This document shows, piece after piece, positions 6,503-13,195 of a stretch of 18,816 nucleotides of DNA. The DNA comes from JBEKDJ01 sp050014415 (GTDB lineage: Bacteria > Desulfobacterota > BSN033 > UBA1163): NCBI GenBank assembly GCA_050014415.1, contig JBEKDJ010000061.1, positions 1-18,816 of the forward strand, written 5' to 3'. A program made the translations under genes and the position numbers. The notes under the pieces are model-generated. The model was not told the origin of the DNA. It worked only from the letters and a program-made list of their open reading frames with translations, and made no database searches. Every line of letters starts with the position of its first letter. Position 1 is the first letter of the stretch.

Positions 6503-7150
6503 ATGAAGCGGATTGAAGAACAGACCTACTATGAGATCTTGGAGGTAAGCCCCAATGCCACAGTAAAAGAGATCCAGAGGGCTTATGAGCATGCTAAAGA
6601 GACCTTCCATCGCGATTCATTGGCCATCTATTCTCTTTTCTCTGAGGAAGAGGTGAACGAAATTCAAGCGGCCATTGAGGAGTCTTATCGGGTTTTGGCG
6701 GACGAAGCATTGCGGAAGGGATATGACCAGTCCAGTCTTCCTTTGTCTGTCGGGCAGAAGTTGGAAGAACCTGTTGAAGTGTTAGGAATCGAACAAGCGA
6801 AGAAATCCTCCCTCTCCTTTACGGGCCTTTCATTCAATGTCGAAGACGGAGCCGCCTATCGCGGCAAGATACTGCGGCAGATTCGGGAAAAGATGGGTAT
6901 CGATCTGAAAACCATTTCCTCGGAAACGAAGATTAGCGTCAAAATCCTGGAGTGGATCGAAGAAGAAGTCCTAGAGAGGCTTCCTGCCACGGTTTATCTG
7001 AAGGGATTCTTAAGAAACTATGCCCAATCGCTCGGTCTCGACCCCCAGAAGGTAGTGGAAGGATATTTCCAGTTTCTGTCCGAGAACAGAAAAGGCAATT
7101 CCGTCCCTTCACCCCATTCCACTCCATTCTGGAAGAGAGGGGAGGAGTGA
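6503..7150 (+). CDS. Degenerate J-domain plus RodZ-like helix-turn-helix protein
   Basis: A 215-residue two-domain protein. Residues 8-76 look like a DnaJ J domain (YYEILEVSPNATVKEIQRAYEHAKETFH at the start, SYRVLADEALRKGYD at the end). The HPD tripeptide needed to stimulate DnaK is replaced by HRD at 36-38, so it is probably not an active Hsp70 co-chaperone. Residues 118-178 form a RodZ-type helix-turn-helix (KILRQIREKMGIDLKTIS, then LERLPATVYLKGFLRNYAQ and SLGLD). Unlike RodZ there is no membrane segment after it; the C-terminus is a short Ser/Pro tail. ATG 6503 is preferred because GAGGGGG at 6493-6499 precedes it, whereas the in-frame GTG 6491 has no ribosome-binding site. It follows the MinD-like ATPase immediately and faces the convergent tlpA-like gene 36 bases away. 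It may serve as a DNA- or protein-binding partner of the ATPase; that is inference. Confidence 0.82.
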   Translation: MKRIEEQTYYEILEVSPNATVKEIQRAYEHAKETFHRDSLAIYSLFSEEEVNEIQAAIEESYRVLADEALRKGYDQSSLPLSVGQKLEEPVEVLGIEQAKKSSLSFTGLSFNVEDGAAYRGKILRQIREKMGIDLKTISSETKISVKILEWIEEEVLERLPATVYLKGFLRNYAQSLGLDPQKVVEGYFQFLSENRKGNSVPSPHSTPFWKRGEE

Positions 7151-7186
7151 TGAAAAAATCCAAAATAGGTTTGCGGCGATGGCGGA

Positions 7187-7705
7187 TTAGGGTTTTTCTG
7201 AAATGAGTTCTGCCACTGTGGCTGCTATTTCTTGGCCAATCTTGATACTGAATCCTGGGATCTTGTCTCGGACCCTACCCTGTTTGTCGATGATAACGGT
7301 GGTTGGAATCCCAGTGACGCCGTAATTTCTTTGAACTGCGTCCGGCGTGATGATGACAGGATAGGAAATAGCCATCGATTTGACGAAGCGGCGGACATCG
7401 CTCACATCACCTCTATCCACATTCATCCCAATTATCTCAAGTCCTTTCTGATGGTAAGTCTTGTAGAGTTGGACGAGGTGGGGGGTCGATTCCTTACAGG
7501 GACCACACCACGTCGCCCAGAAGTCGAGGAGGACTACTTTCCCCTTGAGGTTGGAAAGAGTGATCTCGTGATCATCGAGGGTTTTGAGTGTGAAATCCGG
7601 TGCCAACTCTGATTCCTTCTCTCTTTGAGCGCAATGAGGAAGAAGGAATGCCCATCCAAAACAGAGGCTGAGGATGACGAACCATCTAGGAAGCGATTGT
7701 TTCAT
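7187..7705 (-). CDS. TlpA/ResA-like exported thioredoxin-fold protein
   Basis: A 172-residue membrane-anchored or periplasmic thiol-disulfide oxidoreductase. An N-terminal hydrophobic signal (residues 7-24) ends in LLPHC; Cys25 could be a lipidation site, but His at -1 is atypical for a lipobox. The AhpC/TSA-Redoxin-type domain begins APDFTLKTLDDHEITLSNLKGKVVLLDFWATWCGPC, with active-site cysteines C67 and C70. The TlpA-typical insertion GMNVDRGDVSDVRRF and the cis-proline region GIPTTVIIDKQG follow. Such proteins reduce apocytochrome c or other exported thiols. The ATG at 7705 is the only usable start before an in-frame stop, yet it has no Shine-Dalgarno sequence. It lies 65 bases after trxA on the same strand, separated by a short repeat-like segment. 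Family identity is strong; the substrate is unknown. Confidence 0.9.
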   Translation of the reverse strand: MKQSLPRWFVILSLCFGWAFLLPHCAQREKESELAPDFTLKTLDDHEITLSNLKGKVVLLDFWATWCGPCKESTPHLVQLYKTYHQKGLEIIGMNVDRGDVSDVRRFVKSMAISYPVIITPDAVQRNYGVTGIPTTVIIDKQGRVRDKIPGFSIKIGQEIAATVAELISEKP

Positions 7706-7713
7706 GGGAAAGA

Positions 7714-7759
7714 GGTCAAATGTCGAAGCTTACCGCCAAGGCGGGATTGAAATTTGGAC
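7714..7759. repeat. Short intergenic element sharing the CCAAATTTCAA core
   Basis: Between trxA and tlpA the minus strand reads CCAAATTTCAA (reverse complement of 7747-7757). A CCGCC/GGCGG inverted repeat (7733-7744) and then CGACATTTGACC follow. The 11-base core is identical to parts of the elements on both sides of topA, and CGACATTTGACC resembles the right arm of the copy at 16697-16848. It may be a short or decayed member of the same family. Confidence 0.5.
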
Positions 7760-7770
7760 TTCAGGATTTC

Positions 7771-8103
7771 TTACAAGGCTTTTTCGATCATGCCCTTTAA
7801 ACGGGTTTTCGGAACAGCGCCGACAATCTGATCGAGAACCTTTCCGTCTTTGAAAAGAATTAGGGTAGGAATTCCCCTCACACCGTACTGACTCGGAGTG
7901 CCTGGGCTTTCATCAACATTGCATTTGGTCACTTTGACCCTTCCTGTAAACTCCTTCGCCAGTTCCTCAACGATAGGACTGATGCTGCGACACGGGCCAC
8001 ACCAGGTTGCCCAGAAGTCGACGAGTACGGGGAGGTCCGCGTTGAGGACCTCGGTGGCAAAATTCTTGTCATTCACATGGATTAAACTCGCTTCGTCTCC
8101 CAT
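7771..8103 (-). CDS. trxA: Thioredoxin
   Basis: A 110-residue cytoplasmic thioredoxin, the general protein disulfide reductase recycled by thioredoxin reductase. The active site WCGPC has cysteines C35 and C38, and the fold markers VLVDFWATWCGPCRS, KCNVDESPGTPSQYGVRGIPT with the cis-proline, and LILFKDGK are all present. Length is standard for the family. The minus-strand ribosome-binding site GAGGAGAG precedes the ATG by a few bases. It lies 77 bases after the polyprenyl synthase and 65 bases before the tlpA-like gene, all on the same strand. A cytoplasmic donor and an exported thioredoxin-fold partner are therefore adjacent, although the membrane transporter that would connect them (CcdA/DsbD) is not here. 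Confidence 0.95.
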   Translation of the reverse strand: MGDEASLIHVNDKNFATEVLNADLPVLVDFWATWCGPCRSISPIVEELAKEFTGRVKVTKCNVDESPGTPSQYGVRGIPTLILFKDGKVLDQIVGAVPKTRLKGMIEKAL

Positions 8104-8180
8104 TTTTCTCTCCTCTGTTTCTCTGTCTCTTTAGGTTCTGACTATCATTCTGTAATCCGAAATCGACCCTGCATGATCGC

Positions 8181-9203
8181 TCATAATCTTCTCTCCAAGA
8201 TATAGTCGGCCAAGCTGTAAAGGGCTTCTCGTTCTTTCGAATTCGGGAAGAGCCGGAGATGATCCTTCGCCTTTTCGACATATGCCTTTGCCCTTTTCCA
8301 AGTGTAGTGGATTCCACGATATCGTTCGATCATATTGACGACGTTCAAAAAGGCTTCTTCGGTGAGGGGACGAGACTCGACTGACTTCCGGACAATGGTC
8401 CTTTCCTCCTCGTCGCACTGGTTCAGTGTGAAGATCAGGGGAAGGGTGATCTTCCCGTCCTGGAGGTCAATCCCGATCTTCTTGCCAAATTCCTCCTTTC
8501 TGGAGGTATAATCGAGATTATCGTCGGTCAGTTGGAAGGCCATCCCCACATCCATCCCAAAATCGGACAGAGCCTTCTCCTTCTCCTTTGACACCTTTCC
8601 AAGGATGGCTCCGATCTGGGCGGCTGCTGAGATTAGAAAAGCGGTTTTGCGTAAGATGATGGAAAGGTAATTCTCTTCTGTCAGGGAGAGATCATTTGTT
8701 TTAATCAGTTCTTCGAGTTCGCCCTCGGCCATTAGCGTGGTCGCCCTGGAAAGAGCTCGGAAAACTTCCCAATTTCCATTTTCCACTGCAAGGGAAAAAC
8801 TCTTCGTAAAAAGAAAATCCCCAACGAGGACACTCGCCTCATTCCCCCAAATGGAATTCGCTGAGGCATTCCCTCTTCGCAACTCCGCCTTGTCCACCAC
8901 GTCATCATGGAGCAAAGTGGCCGTGTGAACAAATTCGACGAGACTTGCCATACAAATGTGGCGGTCTCCTTCGTATCCGCACAATTTCGCTGAGAGCAAA
9001 AGAAGAATGGGTCGAAACCGCTTACCCCCGCTAAGGAGGAGATGTTCTCCAACAGCGGATATGATGGGCACATTGGATGTCAGGTTCTTTCGGAACTCCT
9101 GGTCCACTTTATCTAAATCGTCTCGGATCAATTCGAGAGCCTCCTCCAAGGAAGCATTTTTCTCGTCGGTCGAGGAAGCCTCTGTAGATAAGGTATGCAT
9201 CAT
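8181..9203 (-). CDS. ispB: Long-chain all-trans polyprenyl diphosphate synthase (IspB-like)
   Basis: This isoprenoid synthase condenses isopentenyl diphosphate units to a long all-trans chain, usually for the quinone side chain. Measured from the ATG at 9224, the substrate site GKRFRP is at residues 67-72. The first aspartate-rich motif DDVVD is at 107-111 in VHTATLLHDDVVD, identical in pattern to E. coli octaprenyl synthase with a small residue five positions before the motif. RRG is at 116-118 and the second motif DDNLD at 234-238. Three starts are possible: 9224, 9203 and 9200. A TTGACA-17-TAAGAT promoter at 9237-9209 overlaps the first, so I mark 9203, which gives 340 residues. None has a clear ribosome-binding site. 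The gene heads the minus-strand group with trxA and the tlpA-like gene. Chain length cannot be fixed from sequence; C35-C40 is likely. Confidence 0.92.
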   Translation of the reverse strand: MMHTLSTEASSTDEKNASLEEALELIRDDLDKVDQEFRKNLTSNVPIISAVGEHLLLSGGKRFRPILLLLSAKLCGYEGDRHICMASLVEFVHTATLLHDDVVDKAELRRGNASANSIWGNEASVLVGDFLFTKSFSLAVENGNWEVFRALSRATTLMAEGELEELIKTNDLSLTEENYLSIILRKTAFLISAAAQIGAILGKVSKEKEKALSDFGMDVGMAFQLTDDNLDYTSRKEEFGKKIGIDLQDGKITLPLIFTLNQCDEEERTIVRKSVESRPLTEEAFLNVVNMIERYRGIHYTWKRAKAYVEKAKDHLRLFPNSKEREALYSLADYILERRL

Positions 9204-9208
9204 GAAAA

Positions 9209-9237
9209 ATCTTATCTTGTTCATGGTTCATTGTCAA
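9209..9237 (-). promoter_or_regulatory. Strong sigma-70-type promoter for the polyprenyl synthase
   Basis: On the minus strand TTGACA (9237-9232, six of six) and TAAGAT (9214-9209, four of six) are separated by exactly 17 bases. Transcription would begin near 9202, on or beside the ATG codons at 9203 and 9200. This implies a leaderless transcript or a very short leader. Confidence 0.6.
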
Positions 9238-9535
9238 CCCAAATTGAAAGAGAATGATGATCTATCGAGACGTCGGATCGTATCATCCATGTGATTTGAA
9301 ACCGTTCGAAGGGTCCGGGATTCAGGCACTCAAGGAAATGTGCAAAACGACACACGACGGCTTACGTCCGAGGTCTCTCATCCAGTCCAAAGTCTTGAGT
9401 TACAGTTTCCTATCGGTCTTTCACTCAGCCCTTCAGGGCGGATCGGGCTAGACCTTTGAAGATTCATGGGATGAAACGTATATCGCCGTATACAGAAGGT
9501 GGGATATGGTTTTGACCCGTCAAATCCTCGAATGC
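9238..9535. other. Intergenic region without recognisable gene
   Basis: About 300 bases between the promoter of the polyprenyl synthase and the end of the methyltransferase gene. I see two small palindromes, GCCC-TTCA-GGGC at 9428-9439 and GTATA-TCGCCG-TATAC at 9478-9493. TTGAC-GG-GTCAA lies just past the methyltransferase stop. None has a T-tract. A 65-codon plus-strand frame from 9254 has no family resemblance or good ribosome-binding site. Confidence 0.55.
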
Positions 9536-10249
9536 TTAAACCGTTGAGTGGAGGATCAGGGGTTCCATGATCTTTAGCTCAACTCCGCTGGCTTTCACGG
9601 ACTCAATGAGGATAAGTTTTGCGCTTTCTTCGAGATGGGGATGAACAAACTGCAATCGCTTTGGCTCCAACCCTTTGCTTCTTAATAATGTCAATAGATC
9701 GACGGTTCTCCATGCGGAAAAGATCAGGTAGCATCTTCCTTTGATGGGCAGAAGGTAAGAAGCCATGCCGATCAGATCTTCCAGCGTTGCTGTGATCTCA
9801 TGGCGTGCGATAGCCTTCTCTAAGGTAGGGTTCACCCTACCGGTTCGATACTGGCGGTAGGGTGGATTGGAGACGACGACATCGAAAGAACCCGAGCGGA
9901 GAGTCCCCTTCAATTCTCTGAAGTCCTGATGGAGGATTGAAATCCGATGGTCGAGGCGGTTCAAAGTCACATTTTTTCTGGCACATTCTGCCAATCCCCT
10001 TTGAATCTCCACACCGACAAAAGAATGGGCTTCTGTGGTCTGTGACAATAGAAGAGGAATAATGCCACAGCCTGTTCCCAGGTCAATGACCCTCTCGTTT
10101 TTTCGAAGGTCGATGAATTGACTGAGGAGAACTGCGTCCACAGAGAACCGATAACCTTTTTTCTTCTGAAAAATCCGAAGGCTTCCGTTGAAAAAGGTGT
10201 CGAGGGTTTCATCGGATGATGGGATCGGAGACGAGGTGAAAGAGGTCAT
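9536..10249 (-). CDS. TrmN6-like tRNA1(Val) adenine-N6 methyltransferase family protein
   Basis: A 237-residue class I SAM-dependent N6-adenine methyltransferase of the TrmN6/YfiC group (COG4123). The first stretch contains SLRIFQKKKGYRFSVDAVLLSQF, typical of the family. The SAM-binding motif VIDLGTGCGIIPLL is at residues 54-67, the acidic ribose contact E81 in VGVEIQ, and the catalytic NPPY at 128-131 in VVSNPPYRQ. In E. coli the family member methylates A37 of tRNA1(Val). Substrate identity here is assumed from the family; PrmC-like protein methylation is less likely because the RFSVDAVLL leader is TrmN6-like. The ATG overlaps the stop codon of the upstream DUF1015 gene in an ATGA, so translation is coupled. 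Confidence 0.85.
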   Translation of the reverse strand: MTSFTSSPIPSSDETLDTFFNGSLRIFQKKKGYRFSVDAVLLSQFIDLRKNERVIDLGTGCGIIPLLLSQTTEAHSFVGVEIQRGLAECARKNVTLNRLDHRISILHQDFRELKGTLRSGSFDVVVSNPPYRQYRTGRVNPTLEKAIARHEITATLEDLIGMASYLLPIKGRCYLIFSAWRTVDLLTLLRSKGLEPKRLQFVHPHLEESAKLILIESVKASGVELKIMEPLILHSTV

Positions 10250-11601
10250 AGAGTCAAGTCATCTATTGTCTCACCTTGGACGATCTTGTTGATGACCAAA
10301 CCGGTGGGAAGTTTGGGGTAGAAGAAGGTCGACTTCTGTGGCATGAACTCCCTTGCCGAAGCAACCTCCCGGACCTCTTCCACCTTCGGAGGATTGAGCA
10401 AGAAAACGATCTGAAATTTCCCCTCTCTGACCAAGTCGATCGCCCGCTGACCGTTTTTGACAATCTGGATTCGGTGCTGATCCTGCTCCTTCTCCCCGAG
10501 GCGCAAGAGCTGTTCCAAGATAATTCGATGGAGAATGATCACATCGAGTTTTTGAAGGACGGCGGGGGTTTTCCTGCCGATCATGGCCGGGAGATCCAAT
10601 TCCTTCTTCAATTGGAGCAGGCTACAATAGTCATTACCCTGAATGTAGAGGCCAAAAGCATTCCCTCTTGCTCCCGCTTCCTCTAACCTTTGGAAGAATT
10701 CGATCCTTTGCGCCGACTCGTTTTGAGGGTTAAAAGGAAAGTCCTTCTTCTGGAAATACCTCTGGAGCTCAAGCTCAAAGCTGACGCGGTCGAAGCCACC
10801 AAGATTGAAGATCAGGCGATGAGAGGGAAGAATGGTGAGTCCTTCATCCTCAAATGGGCAGAAATACATCATCACATAGTGGAAAGCTTCCTTCCCGGTC
10901 GTAGGTGATTTTCTCTCCATCTCCTTCTTGTAGGCGAGGGCAGCTTCAAAACGATGGTGCCCATCCGCAATAAAAAGGGTCTTTTCTTTCATCGTCTCTC
11001 TGACTTGATGAAGCAGACTTCGCTCTTTGATTGACCAAACCGTATGGTGTATTTTCTTTTCATCGAGATAGTCGAAAAGGGGAGGGGCGGTAATATATCT
11101 CTCAAAAAGTGGGTGAATGGTGTGTTCACGATCGGAATAAAGAGAGAAGATCTGGCTGAGATTCGCCTGACAAGCCCTCAGGACCCTCAGACGGTCCTCT
11201 TTCTGTTCTTCGTGGATCCGTTCGTGGGGGAGGATCATCTCCTTTTCGAATTCTTCTAGACGGCAAAGGCCAATGAAGCCACGACGAGTCCTTCTTCTCC
11301 CTCCATTCGAGAGGAAATCCACCTGATAGTAGTAGAAGGCGGGATCTCTTTCCCGAATGAGGATACCTCTTTTTTCCCAGTCGTCAAGATCCTGGGCGCA
11401 GAGGCGATAACGACCTTGATCTGAGGACCCGTCACCCAGTTCAAGTCGTATGACATTGTAAGGATGCTTTGCATAATATCCTGGCTTTGCTTTTTCAGAG
11501 ATGACATCATAGGGAGGTGCAGTGACCAAGGAGAGATCCCCGACCTTTTGAACATCATAAATCAGCCCTCGAAATGGAAGGATTTCCGCCATAGGAAACA
11601 C
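10246..11601 (-). CDS. DUF1015 family protein
   Basis: A 451-residue cytoplasmic protein of the DUF1015 family, whose function I cannot state. Recognisable family features are the N-terminus ILPFRGLIYDVQKVGDLS, the segment TAPPYDVIS near residues 27-35, HPYNVIRLELG, and the central FIADGHHRFEAALAYKKEM. The last contains the conserved GHHR that resembles a catalytic or metal-binding loop. The length fits the family (about 400-450). The start is either GTG 11601 or ATG 11592. The upstream sequence is pyrimidine-rich with no Shine-Dalgarno sequence, so ATG 11592 is at least as likely. Its last codon overlaps the TrmN6-like gene by four bases, making a two-gene operon transcribed away from the LysM-like gene. 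There is no signal peptide or membrane segment. Confidence 0.85.
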   Translation of the reverse strand: MFPMAEILPFRGLIYDVQKVGDLSLVTAPPYDVISEKAKPGYYAKHPYNVIRLELGDGSSDQGRYRLCAQDLDDWEKRGILIRERDPAFYYYQVDFLSNGGRRRTRRGFIGLCRLEEFEKEMILPHERIHEEQKEDRLRVLRACQANLSQIFSLYSDREHTIHPLFERYITAPPLFDYLDEKKIHHTVWSIKERSLLHQVRETMKEKTLFIADGHHRFEAALAYKKEMERKSPTTGKEAFHYVMMYFCPFEDEGLTILPSHRLIFNLGGFDRVSFELELQRYFQKKDFPFNPQNESAQRIEFFQRLEEAGARGNAFGLYIQGNDYCSLLQLKKELDLPAMIGRKTPAVLQKLDVIILHRIILEQLLRLGEKEQDQHRIQIVKNGQRAIDLVREGKFQIVFLLNPPKVEEVREVASAREFMPQKSTFFYPKLPTGLVINKIVQGETIDDLTL

Positions 11602-11628
11602 TTGGAGAAAGAAGGAAGTTCTCTGAAA

Positions 11629-11656
11629 ATTAACATAGGGTAAGTTGCGTTGTCAA
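11629..11656 (-). promoter_or_regulatory. Possible promoter of the DUF1015-trmN6-like operon
   Basis: Minus-strand TTGACA (11656-11651, exact) and GTTAAT (11634-11629, four of six) are separated by 16 bases, about 28-37 bases before the candidate start codons. Consensus match by eye only. Confidence 0.4.
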
Positions 11657-11971
11657 TCACGGGGACCCGCTTGTCCATCCCCATTTCTTGTTTATGCTCC
11701 GGGCTGAGTGGTATGGTCGTATTTGTCTCCCTGACATCCGTCTTTTCTGATGGGGGGAATGGGAGGCATTTCTTCAATAATCCGTCACCCAGTATAAGCA
11801 CCTAAGAAAGTTCAAATTTGTTCAGGGGTGTGGAAAGTTTGCAATAGGACTCCTTATCTTCTGCGGGGTTAGCCCAGCGATTCTTTTTCTAATCTCCGAT
11901 AATTCTTAATATTTTTCGTTAATTATAGGAAAGACGACAAAGTTTGGTATGGTTATTGCTTAATATTCCGC
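11657..11971. other. Divergent intergenic region
   Basis: Together with its flanks this is a 500-base gap between the divergently transcribed DUF1015 and LysM-like genes. It is A/T-rich in its right half (11880-11960) and holds no convincing open frame. Apart from the promoter elements listed separately I see nothing assignable. Confidence 0.5.
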
Positions 11972-12006
11972 TTGACAAATGGGTGATAAGAAGCTAATTG
12001 ATTAGC
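11972..12006 (+). promoter_or_regulatory. -35 box and overlapping palindromic operator candidate upstream of the LysM-like gene
   Basis: An exact TTGACA lies at 11972-11977. Seventeen bases further on, the position expected for a -10 box (TAATTG, a poor match) falls inside the perfect palindrome GCTAAT-TG-ATTAGC at 11993-12006. A dyad over the -10 region is the usual place for a repressor site. If this is the promoter, the leader is about 100 bases long. Confidence 0.4.
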
Positions 12007-12106
12007 AAAAATCTATTCTTGCCCTTTTCCGGTCCGTCCTGCCCATTCGGTGGAAGCAAGTAGGTGTTGAAGGAACAGCGCGTTTTCTGAAAGGAAGGAG
12101 GCTCAT

Positions 12107-13000
12107 ATGAGAAAATGGAGGAGAATCTGTTTTATTCTAGTCTTAGTACTTCCCTTCTGTTTAGCTCTTTCAGCTTTGGCGCAAGAGAAAAAGGAGACAG
12201 AAGGACTCTACACAATCAAGCCAGGAGATACCCGCGGGGAGATATCATCTGAGTTTGTGAAAGAGCCGTTTCTCTTGGCGAAGTTGTGGCAACGGAACCC
12301 CGGCAATGTTGATCCTCATCGAATCGATACGGCAGAACCGGTTCGCCTCGCCAATGGAGAGGATTCGATGAAGGAGGAGGCTCAAAAGCCGGTGGTTGAG
12401 GAAGAACGGAAGGAGACAGTGACGGAGCCAGAGGTCAAGAAGGTGGAGCCTCCTCTAGTAGAGAAGAAGCCAGAAGAGGTAGGGGAGGTGAAAGCAGCCG
12501 AGGAACAACCGAAAGCAACCGAGGAAAAACCACAGGCGACCGAGGAGAAACCACAGGCACAGGCGACCGAGGAAAAACCCAAGGCGGCCGAAGAACAACC
12601 AAAGGCGACGGAAGAGAAGCCGGCTGTTTTTCCTGAAGTGCGGTCCGCCGGTTTTTTTAGCGACGTTGACTATCGTGGAATCGGAATCATTGTTGAAAGC
12701 AAGGAAGGCAAAACTCTCATGTCAGAAGGTGATATCGCCTACTTGGCTCTCACAACCTCTGAACCCGTTTTGATCGGAGATAAGTACACTGTCTTTCGCG
12801 CATCAGAGTTACTGACCCATCCTGCTACTGGCAAGAAGATTGGTAGAAGGTATAATATTATCGGGAACATTCAGATCATCGATCGCTACGGCCGGTTTTA
12901 CATAGCGAAGGTCGTTGAGGTCTTTGATGGCATGTTCAAAGGGGATCTCATCCGACCTTATTTTAAAGAAAGGATGGAGTTCGAACAAAGAAAAAAGTAG
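12107..13000 (+). CDS. Exported LysM-like protein with Lys/Glu/Pro/Ala heptad repeats
   Basis: A 297-residue periplasmic or cell-wall-facing protein. Residues 1-25 are a signal peptide with a basic start MRKWRR, a hydrophobic core and the cleavage site ALA-Q. Residues 35-81 are a divergent LysM domain (YTIKPGDTRGEISSEF, LAKLWQRNP and PHRIDTAEPVRL) of the type common in deltaproteobacterial LysM proteins; LysM binds peptidoglycan glycan strands. Residues 86-175 are a charged Pro/Glu/Lys linker containing about six near-identical heptads of the form A-A/T-E-E-K/Q-P-K/Q at 130-172. Residues 178-297 form a folded C-terminal domain of no family I recognise (SDVDYRGIGIIVESKEGKT, VLIGDKYTVFRASE, FDGMFKGDLIRPYF). 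The ribosome-binding site AAGGAGG is at 12095-12101. It precedes dprA by about 195 bases. Envelope location is fairly sure; function is unknown. Confidence 0.82.
   Translation: MRKWRRICFILVLVLPFCLALSALAQEKKETEGLYTIKPGDTRGEISSEFVKEPFLLAKLWQRNPGNVDPHRIDTAEPVRLANGEDSMKEEAQKPVVEEERKETVTEPEVKKVEPPLVEKKPEEVGEVKAAEEQPKATEEKPQATEEKPQAQATEEKPKAAEEQPKATEEKPAVFPEVRSAGFFSDVDYRGIGIIVESKEGKTLMSEGDIAYLALTTSEPVLIGDKYTVFRASELLTHPATGKKIGRRYNIIGNIQIIDRYGRFYIAKVVEVFDGMFKGDLIRPYFKERMEFEQRKK
12494..12622 (+). repeat. In-frame 21-bp tandem repeats coding for EKPQA-type heptads
   Basis: Roughly six imperfect 21-base units such as GCGACCGAGGAAAAACC occur in frame within the LysM-like gene, one of them extended by two codons (AQ). 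They encode a Pro-spaced, charged linker like those spanning periplasm or cell wall. Copy number is likely to vary between strains by slippage. Confidence 0.75.
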
Positions 13001-13107
13001 AATTGTTTCACTCCTTTTCTATATATCTAAGGCCTAGGAATCTGGACCTTCAGAAGGGTCTTGTCCCTAAGTATTTCCTCAGCCTTTGTGTGAAGCTTCA
13101 TCCCGTT

Positions 13108-13124
13108 CCGTCCAAACAGGACGG
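13108..13124. repeat. GC-rich hairpin between the LysM-like gene and dprA
   Basis: CCGTCC-AAACA-GGACGG is a perfect 6-bp stem with a five-base loop. There is no following T-tract, so an intrinsic terminator is not supported. It could attenuate read-through or be incidental. Confidence 0.4.
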
Positions 13125-13195
13125 GCTGCGGGGCACGTTCCGGTTACCCAGTCCGCTTTCAATTCTTGAAGTATTGCTCGCTTGAGAGGCTCTCT

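Noticed and set aside
8131..8184. 17-codon open frame overlapping the stop of the polyprenyl synthase (ATGA)
   Set aside because: It is very short, has no distinct ribosome-binding site or family, and probably arises by chance between the polyprenyl synthase and trxA.
9428..9439. GCCC/GGGC hairpin considered as a terminator of the minus-strand methyltransferase gene
   Set aside because: It has only four base pairs, no T-tract, and lies about 100 bases past the stop.
12494..12622. Tandem repeats considered as a CRISPR array
   Set aside because: Units are 21 bases, contiguous without spacers, and in frame within a coding sequence.
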